Below are positions 18,323 through 27,900 of a DNA stretch of 64,000 nt, piece by piece. Each line of letters starts with the position of its first letter. Within the stretch, counting starts at the first letter, position 1. The position numbers and the translations under genes are program-made. A model generated the notes under the pieces. The model was not told the DNA's origin and did not search any database. It saw only the letters and a program-made list of their open reading frames with translations. Source of the stretch: Enterococcus sp. 9E7_DIV0242. GTDB taxonomy: Bacteria > Bacillota > Bacilli > Lactobacillales > Enterococcaceae. The stretch lies in contig NZ_CP147247.1 of NCBI RefSeq assembly GCF_002140975.2, positions 1,364,001 to 1,428,000 of the forward strand. The letters run 5' to 3'.

Positions 18323-18351
18323 GGAACAAGAGCTGCAACCGCTCTTGTTCC
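18323..18351 (-). terminator. Terminator after the Dit-like gene
   Basis: GGAACAAGAGC pairs with GCTCTTGTTCC over a seven-base loop. Its stem is identical to the one at 19698-19726, so the Dit-like gene is bracketed by copies of one terminator. Confidence 0.7.
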
Positions 18352-18398
18352 AACATTCATTTTTATCCTTTGACATTGAACGATAGTAAATTTACAGC

Positions 18399-19481
18399 TT
18401 AAATCGTCAGTCTATCCACTTTTACATAGACACATGTCATCTTACAGCATTCATTCGTTTCTACGATCAGTCCGTTCATTCCATGATGAACATTGAATCC
18501 AAACGTATTTCCTTCTGAGATAACTAGCTGGTTGATATCGATCATTACTTCCGGACAGCATTTATCTGCCAAATAATAGATATCTCCACTTTCGGTCAAT
18601 GTCAATTTCCCATTGTATTCGCCTAAAATCTGCATTGAATTTCCATTTAGTGTAATTATCGGATCTATCACTGAACCAATCAACGTGATTGTGATTCTGT
18701 CACTATCAACTGTTGTATCACTATAGAATTGACCGGCAATAATATCTTTACAACGTTCTTCCTTACAAATTTTATGTCCAAGCATTTTTTCTTCATCCCA
18801 GATTTTTTTCCCGGCTTCACAATTATAGATGATCCGATAGCTGTCCCCGCAGTGACTATAGAAATTGAGCGCGACTTCCTTTTTCAGCTCACAAAGAGAA
18901 TGCTCTGCCTTGAGAAATTCGCATTCACAAAGACATTTCGCGCATGGCTCCTTCGCTGGTTTTGAACAAGAAACACAGCAATCTTGGCACTCATCCACCT
19001 CACGAAAATCCAGACACTCGGCAAAATTACACGCACTATAGGGCTGAAGAAAAACCTTTTTCGAGTCGGCCTTATGCCAAATCCCTTCATATAATACAAA
19101 ATCTAAATCAATATTGACAACATAGCGTTCAGTAGAATACGTTTCACTATAATCCTTCACAAACGCATTGGTCCATAGCAGCTGATCCCCTTCTATCGCC
19201 CAAAGCTTTCCGGCGTGCATAATGTTCATAAATACATAATCTTTATAAAATTTTTTCTGTTCACAATCTAATTTTCTAGTATCCAATTTTAGCGTCATAC
19301 TCAATGACTGCTCTGTAGAAAAATGCTGCCGCGACTTGAATGCAGCATAGCTCCCATGACCAAAACTGTATTCTACAGTCCCGTTCTTGAACCCTCCACC
19401 TAAATCTGCGGATTGCAGCATTTCATAATTATCGATCACAAGGTCATTAAATTGGACATATTTTCTTGTTAAAATTGTCAT
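18399..19481 (-). CDS. Dit-like distal tail protein with Cys-rich insertion
   Basis: A 360-residue protein. The first 150 residues look like a distal tail (Dit) N-terminal domain (VQFNDLVIDNYEML, LWAIEGDQLLWTNAFVKDY). Residues about 152-255 hold an unusual insertion with some 20 Cys (for example CQDCCVSCSK and CAKCLCECEF). The C-terminus is beta-rich with a further Cys pair. Position after the tape measure and before the hub supports the Dit assignment; sequence similarity is only suggestive. The start at 19481 follows AAAGGAGAAGGAT; a longer start 11 codons upstream is not supported. Confidence 0.62.
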   Translation of the reverse strand: MTILTRKYVQFNDLVIDNYEMLQSADLGGGFKNGTVEYSFGHGSYAAFKSRQHFSTEQSLSMTLKLDTRKLDCEQKKFYKDYVFMNIMHAGKLWAIEGDQLLWTNAFVKDYSETYSTERYVVNIDLDFVLYEGIWHKADSKKVFLQPYSACNFAECLDFREVDECQDCCVSCSKPAKEPCAKCLCECEFLKAEHSLCELKKEVALNFYSHCGDSYRIIYNCEAGKKIWDEEKMLGHKICKEERCKDIIAGQFYSDTTVDSDRITITLIGSVIDPIITLNGNSMQILGEYNGKLTLTESGDIYYLADKCCPEVMIDINQLVISEGNTFGFNVHHGMNGLIVETNECCKMTCVYVKVDRLTI

Positions 19482-19697
19482 ATCCTTCTCCTTTCTTAAA
19501 AAGGGTTTATTCAAAATCTTAAGAAAAGCAAAAAGACTGTTCCTCGAAGCAGATCCAAAGTAGCAACGATGGAAAGCAACACTTCCATATATCCAACTAT
19601 CTTCCGTTCTTCCTAAAACAGCCTCACCTTATTGTTCTATCTTTAGCGCAAACACTATCGTTTCACTTATCTAGTAGCAAAACTACTAATAACAAAA

Positions 19698-19726
19698 GGA
19701 ACAAGAGCAGTTGTAGCTCTTGTTCC
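19698..19726 (-). terminator. Terminator after lipoprotein 1
   Basis: GGAACAAGAGC and GCTCTTGTTCC stem with a seven-base loop, followed on the minus strand by TTTTGTT. Confidence 0.75.
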
Positions 19727-19735
19727 AAGTTTCAG

Positions 19736-20215
19736 TTATTTGTTATTATCGTAGTACCATTGAGCGAATTCTAATAGCTCTTGATCTGAATATCCTAGGC
19801 TATCTAGCACTTCTGCAAGTTTATCAATATCACTATTACTATCTATCGTAGATTCTACTAACTTTTTCTTTTTTATTTCATAAAACAACCGATCTTGCTT
19901 TTCACCACTAATTTTTCCTTTTAGTTCAAGAACTACTTTATAAGTTTCATTGTTACTCTCTTTGAATTCAAACAATAATTCAAAGTAATCATAATCGATG
20001 CTCTTTTCCCTAGTCATTGTAACATCGCCAGCATAATCACTATACTTAATTTCTACACCCTTCTCATCTAAATCCTGTTCCATCTTCTCATTATCTTTAT
20101 TAGAAACTTGCTCCGTAGAATTATTCTTATCGTTCGCATTGTTACCTTCCGATTTACAGGCTGATAACCCAACCGCTATGGTAACTACTAATCCCAACAA
20201 TATTACTTTCTTCAT
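19736..20215 (-). CDS. Tail-locus lipoprotein 1 (five-member family)
   Basis: A 159-residue secreted lipoprotein: lipobox GLSAC with Cys20, a low-complexity Asn/Glu linker (residues 21-50), then a conserved domain of about 105 residues ending in LDSLGYSDQELLEFAQWYYDN. No known family is recognised. It has its own AGGAGG site, upstream repeat region and terminator, so it is a self-contained cassette. The first 55 or so residues are almost identical to lipoprotein 2, which shows recent duplication. An immunity or exclusion role is possible but unproven. Confidence 0.8.
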   Translation of the reverse strand: MKKVILLGLVVTIAVGLSACKSEGNNANDKNNSTEQVSNKDNEKMEQDLDEKGVEIKYSDYAGDVTMTREKSIDYDYFELLFEFKESNNETYKVVLELKGKISGEKQDRLFYEIKKKKLVESTIDSNSDIDKLAEVLDSLGYSDQELLEFAQWYYDNNK

Positions 20216-20410
20216 TTTATTTCCTCCTTTTTACACAACTATTCGTAGTTTAGCATAAAAAATTTACTTAGAGGAAATTAATTTTTATGGAAATGAGTAG
20301 AAATAACAGCTTGAAGATTATGAATATAGAAAAGACACATGAATAACCTAGGTTAAGTGATATCAGAAAACAACAGTTTCATTGTCAAAAACTTTTCGAG
20401 AAAAGAAAAA

Positions 20411-20435
20411 ACAAGAATCAAAAATAGATTCTTGT
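20411..20435 (-). terminator. Terminator after lipoprotein 2
   Basis: ACAAGAATC and GATTCTTGT stem followed by a T-rich tract on the minus strand. Confidence 0.7.
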
Positions 20436-20447
20436 TCCAAACATCTA

Positions 20448-20924
20448 CTATTCATTAGTATCATAATACCACCTAGAAAATTCCAACATTTCTTTATCAG
20501 AATAACCTAGGCTATCTAACACCTCAGCTAGCTCATCAATATCACTATTGAGTGTAGAGTCCTCCACAATTCTTCCTTTACTCACTTGATAATACAATCT
20601 ATCCTTAGATTCTCCACTAATACTACCTTTAAGATCAAGTGTTATTCCAAAAATTTTATCTGTATTACCATCAAAATCAATATACAGTTCAAAATACTCA
20701 TAATCCGTACTTTTCTCTCTAGTAAGAGTTAGATCAGTTCGAGTAGTGCTTATATCAATTTCTACACCCTTCTCATCCAAATCCTGTTCCATCTTCTCAT
20801 TATCTTTATTAGAAACTTGCTCCGTAGAATTATTCATATCGTTCGCATTGTTACCTTCCGATTTACATGCTGATAATCCAACCGCTATGGTAACTACTAA
20901 TCCCAACAATACTATTTTCTTCAT
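20448..20924 (-). CDS. Tail-locus lipoprotein 2, promoter region displaced by an IS
   Basis: A 158-residue lipoprotein of the same family (lipobox GLSAC, Cys20; conserved FTREKS-type core and the DSLGYSDKEMLEF C-terminus). Unlike its four sisters it lacks the shared upstream sequence: the IS110 element begins within a few bases of its start codon and its native leader now lies about 1.67 kb away at 22597-22700. The GGAGG before the ATG is supplied by the IS end. Expression is therefore probably altered. A start four codons upstream would lie in IS sequence. Confidence 0.78.
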   Translation of the reverse strand: MKKIVLLGLVVTIAVGLSACKSEGNNANDMNNSTEQVSNKDNEKMEQDLDEKGVEIDISTTRTDLTLTREKSTDYEYFELYIDFDGNTDKIFGITLDLKGSISGESKDRLYYQVSKGRIVEDSTLNSDIDELAEVLDSLGYSDKEMLEFSRWYYDTNE

Positions 20925-21006
20925 TCTAACCTCCATCTCGACTCGCTCCGCTCATCGAGTCAAATAGTAATGAAAACTGATGCGGATTTCAGTTTATAAT
21001 GGAACT

Positions 21007-21200
21007 AGGAGAGGCACACTACAAAGCACGGTGAGGTAAGTTGTAGGAAACCTCCGGTTTAAACCAGTATTCTAACCAGTGTAAGGCCAGGGCATTCAAG
21101 CACAAATGAGTGGAACGTTAGAGTCCGCACACTAATCATTGTTTTAACAACTTCTGTTAAATGCTGCCCCGGCCAGTCACTGCCTCTCCGCTACTTATAG
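21007..21200 (+). ncRNA. Candidate IS110 bridge RNA
   Basis: The 5' non-coding end of IS110 elements encodes a structured bridge RNA that pairs with target and donor DNA. Here a TATAAT at 20995-21000 precedes about 190 bases rich in possible stems (for example around GGAAACCTCCGG and CCGGCCAG) before the transposase start at 21217. The presence and rough limits are inferred from the family; I did not fold it. Confidence 0.45.
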
Positions 21201-21216
21201 AAAGGGGCGAAGAATC

Positions 21217-22497
21217 ATGAAAGTCGTTTATCCCGTTTGTTGTGGTATTGATGTGCACAAAAGCTTTTTAATAGCTACCGTCATCACCACGAAAGCTGGC
21301 GAATTAACGCCGCATTATCAGAAAAAACGATTTTCAACTTTTAACAACCAGATTCTGGCATTGAAAGACTGGCTGTTAGAATGCAAGTGCTACGATGTTT
21401 GTATGGAAAGTACCGGTAAGTACTGGGTCCCCGTTTCCAATTTGCTTGAAGACGTGATGAACGTCACGATTGCGAACCCCAAATGGGTTCGTGCAGTAAA
21501 AGGAAACAAAGATGATAAGAAGGACTCCAAATGGATTGCCGAACTATTCCGTATGGGATTGGTAAGAGGCAGTTTTATCCCTGAAAAAGATGTTCGAGTC
21601 TTGCGTGAGTTTACTCGTTATCGGACCCGATTAGTCAGTCATCGTTCTAGCGAGAAAAATCGACTTCAAAATGCCTTTACCGTTGGTAATGTTGCCATGG
21701 ACTCTGTAGTTTCTGACATGTTTGGTGTCAGCTCTAAGAGAGTCCGAGATTATTTGATTTCAAGTAAAGCGTTTGATCCGAATCATGTGCTCGACTTGCT
21801 TCATGGAAGCATGAAGCCTAAAGGACAGGAGCTCATCCAATCAATTGAAGGTTACTCTTTTACAAATGAACAGATTATTCGAATTCAACTGATTGAAGAA
21901 CACAAAACTTACCTTGATCACTCGATTAGCTTCCTTGATTACCTATTGGACCAAATGGTTGAACCCTACGAACCAGCTATTCAACTACTAGAGACGATTC
22001 CAGGGATTCGTCGCCAATCAGCTATCCAAATTATTTCTGAAATTGGCATTGATATGTCTCAGTTCTCACAGTCAAAAAGATTATGTTGCTGGGCAGGACT
22101 TTCTCCTAGTAGTAATGAATCTGCTGGTAAAAAGAAATCTGTCCGCATCTCTCGAGCTGGCGTTTATTTAAAACCAACACTTGTCCAGTGTGCTCACGCT
22201 GCGGTAAAAGCGAAAGAGAAGCATCCCTATTACCGTTTAAAATATGAGCGTATTTATAAACGACGAGGTAAAAAGCGCGCGATCATCGCAATCGCTCGGA
22301 TGATGCTTACAGCTATTTACCATATGCTTTCGACTGGAGAAGTTTGGAATCCGACTGACTTGTATAAGATTGACATGCCAGACAATCTTATTCAAAAGCA
22401 GAAAGATAAAGCTCTTAAACAAGCAACCAAACTACTCATTTCAGAAGGTTTATTACCAGATGATTTTGTTAGAAAAGACTTAGCACCACTCATCTAA
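21217..22497 (+). CDS. IS110-family transposase (DEDD recombinase)
   Basis: A 426-residue recombinase. The N-terminal RuvC-like domain has the DEDD residues: Asp12 in GIDVHK, Glu64 in MESTGKYW, and Asp100 and Asp103 in KDDKKDSKW. The C-terminal Transposase_20 domain has LLETIPGIRRQSAIQIISEIG and the AGLSPSSNESAGKKKS segment with candidate catalytic serines. It appears full length and intact, and AAAGGGGCG precedes the ATG. It is oriented against the tail operon. Confidence 0.93.
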   Translation: MKVVYPVCCGIDVHKSFLIATVITTKAGELTPHYQKKRFSTFNNQILALKDWLLECKCYDVCMESTGKYWVPVSNLLEDVMNVTIANPKWVRAVKGNKDDKKDSKWIAELFRMGLVRGSFIPEKDVRVLREFTRYRTRLVSHRSSEKNRLQNAFTVGNVAMDSVVSDMFGVSSKRVRDYLISSKAFDPNHVLDLLHGSMKPKGQELIQSIEGYSFTNEQIIRIQLIEEHKTYLDHSISFLDYLLDQMVEPYEPAIQLLETIPGIRRQSAIQIISEIGIDMSQFSQSKRLCCWAGLSPSSNESAGKKKSVRISRAGVYLKPTLVQCAHAAVKAKEKHPYYRLKYERIYKRRGKKRAIIAIARMMLTAIYHMLSTGEVWNPTDLYKIDMPDNLIQKQKDKALKQATKLLISEGLLPDDFVRKDLAPLI

Positions 22498-22788
22498 ATA
22501 ACTTTTTTATCGTCGGACCTGTCGTTTTTGACGTTTATTTGGTGTGCGCTTTATTTATTGGACTGCTTCTTATCCTAGATGGATTAGTTTTCACACTATT
22601 TCCTCCTTTTTACACAACTATTCGTAGTTTAGCATAAAATTTTTACTTAGAGAAAATTAATTTTTAAGGAAATGAGTAGAAATAACAGCTTGAAGATTAG
22701 GAATATAGAGAAAACGCTCGAATAATCTGGGTTGAGTGATATTGGAAAACAACAGTTTCAATATTAAAACTTTTTGAAAAAAGAAAGA
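22498..22788. other. IS110 right end and displaced lipoprotein leader
   Basis: The first 100 bases are IS 3' non-coding DNA. From about 22597 the sequence is the conserved lipoprotein leader (AGGAGGAAATA on the minus strand, then an AT-rich conserved block) that originally served lipoprotein 2 and now points into the IS. No gene. Confidence 0.6.
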
Positions 22789-22810
22789 ACAAGAGTATTT
22801 TTACTCTTGT
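22789..22810 (-). terminator. Terminator after lipoprotein 3
   Basis: ACAAGAGTA and TACTCTTGT stem with a four-base loop. Confidence 0.65.
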
Positions 22811-22822
22811 CCCGAGTTATTA

Positions 22823-23335
22823 TTATTTATTACTATTCCAATACCAGTTGGCAAATTCTAATATTTCTTCATCCGAATAACCAATACTGTCCAAAACATC
22901 TGCTAGAGAATTAATATCGGTGTTCATATAAGAAGATTCTACAATTCGATTTTTATTTACATCATAATATAGTAAATCCTTCTTTTTACCATCGATATTA
23001 CCTTTAAGTTCTAACTGAACCTCCATGACTTCATCAGCTTTTTCACTAAACATAAACCTCATTTGAAAACAGTCTGAATCAATACCTTTTTCTCGGGTGA
23101 AATATAAGTAACCATATGTGCTACTCAACATATAATCTATGCCCTTATCACTCAAATCCTTTTCCATTTTCGACATTTTCTCTTCTTCTTTAGTAGCTGA
23201 ATCTTCTGTACTTTCTTTTGTACTTTGTTCATTTGTTGAAGCAGAACTTTTCTCTGTTTTGTTCCCATTTGATCCACAAGCTACCAAAGTCAGACATGCA
23301 CCTATTGTTACCAAAGTTAATGCTACTTTTTTCAT
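22823..23335 (-). CDS. Tail-locus lipoprotein 3
   Basis: A 170-residue family member with lipobox TLVAC (Cys20), a Ser/Thr/Glu-rich linker of about 35 residues, and the conserved C-terminal domain (LYFTREKGID, LELKGNIDGKKKD, DSIGYSDEEILEFANWYW). Own AGGAGGAAATAAA site and conserved leader. The signal peptide (LVTIGACLTLVAC) is shared with lipoprotein 4, so copies 3 and 4 form one subgroup and copies 1 and 2 another. Confidence 0.8.
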   Translation of the reverse strand: MKKVALTLVTIGACLTLVACGSNGNKTEKSSASTNEQSTKESTEDSATKEEEKMSKMEKDLSDKGIDYMLSSTYGYLYFTREKGIDSDCFQMRFMFSEKADEVMEVQLELKGNIDGKKKDLLYYDVNKNRIVESSYMNTDINSLADVLDSIGYSDEEILEFANWYWNSNK

Positions 23336-23527
23336 TTTATTTCCTCCTTTTTACACAACTATTCGTAGTTTAGCATAAAAAATTTACTTAGAGGAAATTA
23401 ATTTTTAAGGAAATGAGTAGAAATAACAGCTTGAAGATTATGAACATAAAGAAAATACATGAATAATCTAGGTTGAGTGATACCAGAAAACAACAGTTTC
23501 ATTGCCAAAATTTTTTTGAGAAAAGAA

Positions 23528-23555
23528 AGAACAAGAATGTTTTCATTCTTGTTCT
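23528..23555 (-). terminator. Terminator after lipoprotein 4
   Basis: AGAACAAGAATG and CATTCTTGTTCT stem. Confidence 0.7.
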
Positions 23556-23561
23556 AAACCA

Positions 23562-24056
23562 TTACTCTTTATTATCATGGTACCATTGAACAAATTCTAA
23601 TATTTCTTGATCTGAATAATCCAGCTCTTCAAGAATATCAGCAAGCTTATTGATATCAGTGTCCGAACCACTTTTCTCAACTATTCTTCCCTTACTTACA
23701 CTAAAATACAAAGGATCCTTATCCTTTCCATCAATATTTCCTTTTAGTGTGAGCCTTATTTCAAAAATTTCGTTTGGATTACTTGTAAAGACAAACTTCA
23801 AATTGAAATAATCATAATCCATACTTTTTTCTCTGGTAAACCATACATAGCTATGATCACTACCAAATTCAACCTCTACACCTTTTTCACTCAGGTCTTC
23901 TTCCATTGCTTCCATCTTCTTATCTTCTTTTGAACTAGAATCTTCTGTACTTTCTACAGTTGAACTGGAAGCTGTTGATTTATTCTCGCTAGTGCCACAG
24001 GCTGTCAAAGCTAGACATGCACCTAATGTTACCAAAGTTAATACTACTTTTTTCAT
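23562..24056 (-). CDS. Tail-locus lipoprotein 4
   Basis: A 164-residue family member: lipobox ALTAC (Cys20), acidic linker, and the conserved domain with VWFTREKSMDYDYF and LEELDYSDQEILEFVQWYHDN. A start eight codons upstream is possible in frame but lies before the AGGAGGAAATAAG site, so the ATG at 24056 is used. It shares more than 200 bases of upstream sequence with lipoproteins 1 and 3. Confidence 0.8.
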   Translation of the reverse strand: MKKVVLTLVTLGACLALTACGTSENKSTASSSTVESTEDSSSKEDKKMEAMEEDLSEKGVEVEFGSDHSYVWFTREKSMDYDYFNLKFVFTSNPNEIFEIRLTLKGNIDGKDKDPLYFSVSKGRIVEKSGSDTDINKLADILEELDYSDQEILEFVQWYHDNKE

Positions 24057-24249
24057 CTTATTTCCTCCTTTTTCACACAACTATTCGTAGTTTAGCATAA
24101 AAAATTTACTTAGAGGAAATTAATTTTTAAAGAAATGAGTAGAAATAACAGCTTGAAGATTATGAATATAGAGAAAACACATGAATAATCTAGGTTAAGT
24201 GATATCGGAAAACAACAATTTCATTGTCGAACTTTTTTTGGGAAAAGAA

Positions 24250-24280
24250 AGAACAAGAATCAGAAATAGATTCTTGTTCT
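24250..24280 (-). terminator. Terminator after lipoprotein 5
   Basis: AGAACAAGAATC and GATTCTTGTTCT stem with a seven-base loop. Confidence 0.7.
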
Positions 24281-24289
24281 AAGTAGTTA

Positions 24290-24796
24290 CTATTTATTAT
24301 TATCATAGTACCATTGAGCAAATTCTAATAGCTCTTGATCTGAATAATTCATGTCTTCTAAAACTTCTGCTATTGCATTAATATCAGTATTCTTATATGA
24401 TTTTTCAACTATTCGATCGTTACTTACCCCATAGTACAAATAATCCTTCTTTTTACCATCAATATTCCCCATTAACTCAAGCCCTACCTCAAATATTTCA
24501 TTTTTACTTGTATCAAATTTGAAAACCATTTTAAAATAGTCATAATCTATTCCTTTTTCTCTAGTTAAATATAAATATCCATCTAGATAACTTATTTTAA
24601 TATTCTTTTCATCTAAACTTTTTTCCATCTGCTCCATCTTTTTTTCTTCTTTAGCAGAGCTATCTTCGGTACTTTCTTTAATACTCTGTTTAGTTGTTGA
24701 AACTGAAGTGTTCTCTGTTTTTCCCCCATTTGATCCACAAGCTGAAAGCCCTATTGTAAATACAGCTACAAATACTGCAAATATAATTTTCTTCAT
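24290..24796 (-). CDS. Tail-locus lipoprotein 5, closest to the tape measure
   Basis: A 168-residue family member with lipobox GLSAC (Cys20) and the same C-terminal domain (LYLTREKGIDYDYF, LEDMNYSDQELLEFAQWYYDN). It is the first copy in the transcription direction. Its upstream region is shorter and differs from the others, so it may be the ancestral copy from which the array spread. It begins about 120 bases after the tape-measure stop. Confidence 0.8.
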   Translation of the reverse strand: MKKIIFAVFVAVFTIGLSACGSNGGKTENTSVSTTKQSIKESTEDSSAKEEKKMEQMEKSLDEKNIKISYLDGYLYLTREKGIDYDYFKMVFKFDTSKNEIFEVGLELMGNIDGKKKDYLYYGVSNDRIVEKSYKNTDINAIAEVLEDMNYSDQELLEFAQWYYDNNK

Positions 24797-24917
24797 TTTA
24801 TTTCCTCCCAATAGATAAATATTACTAGTTGTAGTTTAACATATATTACCTTTGGAGGAAATTCATTTTTCAAACGAAAATTCATATACCTCAAAAATTA
24901 GTCTAACATTCTTCCTG

Positions 24918-27900
24918 TTATCTCAAATAACGACTTACTCGTTTCATCAAATAATCAGCATTTCCACCAACCACATGTTGAGTAACTCTATTTGCATTGT
25001 TTGTTGTGTGATTGATATTATTGACAACTGTTGATACAGCTGGCATCATTCCCTGCATACCGAATCGATTCGTCAATGCTCTAAATGCACCTGGTACATC
25101 TAGATTATTTACGCGACTCATAAAATCAAGTCCAAATGATTGAACTGCCGCTTTTCGTTGAACAAACTCGCCTGGAGTTAGCATAGTCGGTATCGTATCG
25201 GTTCCCTTTTTCTTAAAAATACTTGCTAAGCCACCAGAAGCAAGATATTGTGGAACTAAACCACCCTTTGCTTGAAAGCCTACCTTAGCTATGTCAAAAT
25301 CAGGAGTATTTGAACTACCTACTTTAACATATAGCCCTTCAACCGCTGCAGAAAATCCTGCAATTATAGCATTTCCAAGTTCAGCGCCAATATTTCTAAA
25401 CTTAGTCATCATTGGAGAATCTTTTGTGTTTATTCCATCTACAACTTCCCCTAATTTATCTCCTATACTTGGAATTGCCGCTACTATTGTATCTACCAAC
25501 CCCTCTTTATAGCCAGTCCCAATTTCTTGGAATTTTGTTATCAACGCTCTTAAATCTACTTCTAATTGCGTAAAATCTTCTTTTACCTTTTCAGCAGGCT
25601 TATCATTGTTGTATTGGGACATGATATTCGTTGCAAATCCTTGACCGAACTCTGTAAATTGAGGCAATAACAGTTTCAATTCTTCTGCTAATTTAGTAAA
25701 TGCATCTGCACTACTAGTAATTGTTTTCGCATTGTTAATGTTTTCTTCATCCATAACAAATGAACTGATTTCAGCTAAACATTGCTTAACAGCCAATGTT
25801 TTTGCTTGGAATTCTTCAAGACTTAATAAAGGAACATTTTGAATTGACGTTATCAAACCATTTAGTTGAGTTACTTTTTGAGTAGCATTATCAACCTCAA
25901 CTTCAAAATTATCTCCTGTTAAAGCTCCGCTATCACCTGAGTTGCCAAAATCTTCTCCAACTTCCTGATCCCCACCACGTTTTCTCACCGGAGTACCACT
26001 TGATGTACCATTTCCATAGTCTCCGAGCTTGAACGATGCAACCATTTGAACTGCTTGGCCAACTTTTCCTAGTGTATCAGAAAAATCAGTAGTTGCTTGA
26101 TCATCAAACTTAAATCCAAGTGCAAGTTCTAATTGGGCTGCCATATCGTTCAATTTAGTCAATTTTTGTACAGCTACTGCAATTGGTGATGTCTTTTCAT
26201 CCCAAATTCCAAAATCAAAGTCTTCTCCATCATCACCTTTTGGAGTAAAATCAGTCTTCAATACTCGACTGATTCCTTCTTGCATAAGTAGCATCGCTTG
26301 TTCAAATCGGTCAAAACTACCCATGTCAAAGCCATAATCTAATGCGATTCTTAATTGTTCGCCCATCCCATTTAGTTTCGTCAATTTATCAATGGCTTGT
26401 TGAATATCCTGTTCCATTGACCAAGTCCAATCAGGCATTTCTTTTCGATTACCATTTTCATCTTTGGGAGTAAAGTCTGTACTCATAACCTCTTCAATAG
26501 CATCTTTAATACTTTGAACAGTAACCTTGAATCTTCCAACAGCACCATCATCAAATTTGAAGTTCATAATCGTTTCTAAATGTCCAACCAATTGGCTTAG
26601 TAAATCAGATTTACTTACCGTATCAGTTAATATTTGACTATCTATTTCCATGCTAACATCAAAATTGTCAAAACTCTTAAGCACATCCTGAATAATCTGC
26701 AATTTTGATAAAACTGTTCCATAGTTCAAGGTTGTTTTTTCAATTTTTGCCAACTGGTCAGCAATTTTTACTAAATTAGTCACATAATCCGCAGCTTTTT
26801 TAGCAATATCTGTATCAATATCTCCACCATCAAAGAAATTCCCAATATCAGCCCATAAGCCTTTTGTTTTAGTGAAATGTTGGAAGGTATCCTGAAGCAT
26901 TTTGATTTTTTTCTCAACTGCCTTCGGATCTTTCATATTGAATTTCTCTAGTTCTTGAATAGATTTTGCAACAGATGCCAAATTGCCAATTGCTTTGGCT
27001 GCATCTTCACCAATATTTGTATCTACTTTACCGCCAGTAAGAACCTGACCGAATTCTTTTAGGAAGCCAACGCCTTTTTGTAAATACTTAAATACGCCTT
27101 GGATTTCATTAATTTTTGTTTCAATATTATCAGGAATCGTAATATCTTCAAATTTTTGAAGTTCTTGCCCAACTTCAGCCAGCTTCATGATTCCTTCGGC
27201 TGCAACGGCAGTATTTAATACGCCTACTGCATTTTCAAATAAATCCATTACTCCGCCTAGGTTTGCTTCTGTAAAATAACCGATTGCGGCAGCAATATTT
27301 TCTATTTTTCCTTTAATGCCAGATAAATCATCCGGTACATTTTGGTCCATTTGATTGATTGCTTCAGAAACATGGATCAATTCTGCTGCTACTGCGTAAA
27401 CAGTCGCTAAGCCTGCACCAGCTATCAATGCGCCAATACCAGTAGATACTAGCGCTCCCACCGCTGCTACAATAGCACTCATACCACCAATAGCGATCCC
27501 CATAGCTGCCAGCTTTTCAGCAACTTGTTCGATATTGCCCGGTACCTTCTCATCAATTTGTTTCATTGCTTCGGCCGTATCCGTCAACAGACTAACAATC
27601 TCACCTATGATCATTAATCCTGCCAGTGCTGCAAGTGGATTGCTTTCTGCAAACTTACCAACTACACCAACCAGTACGCCCATACCGGCTATCGCTATGC
27701 CCATACTCGCAAGCTTTTCAACCATCACTTCTAAGTTGGCCGGAACCTTGCTGTTGATTAACGCCATCGCTTCAGCAGCTGTCATCAATTGAGTCGTAAT
27801 ACCTGACATCATCTCTAATCCAGCTTTTGCTTCTTTTGGAAATTTCTTAGCCAATGCCCCAGCTATCGCTACTAAAGCACCCATGCCGACGATGGCAATC

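Larger units (their letters stand above)
20926..22596 (+). mobile_element. IS110-family insertion sequence
   Basis: About 1.67 kb, delimited by comparing the intact lipoprotein leaders with the interrupted one: the left flank stops just after the lipoprotein 2 start codon, and the right flank resumes at TATTTCCTCC. Ends are accurate to a few bases. There is no obvious terminal inverted repeat or target duplication, as usual for IS110. It contains about 290 bases of 5' non-coding sequence, the transposase gene and about 100 bases of 3' non-coding sequence. Confidence 0.85.
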
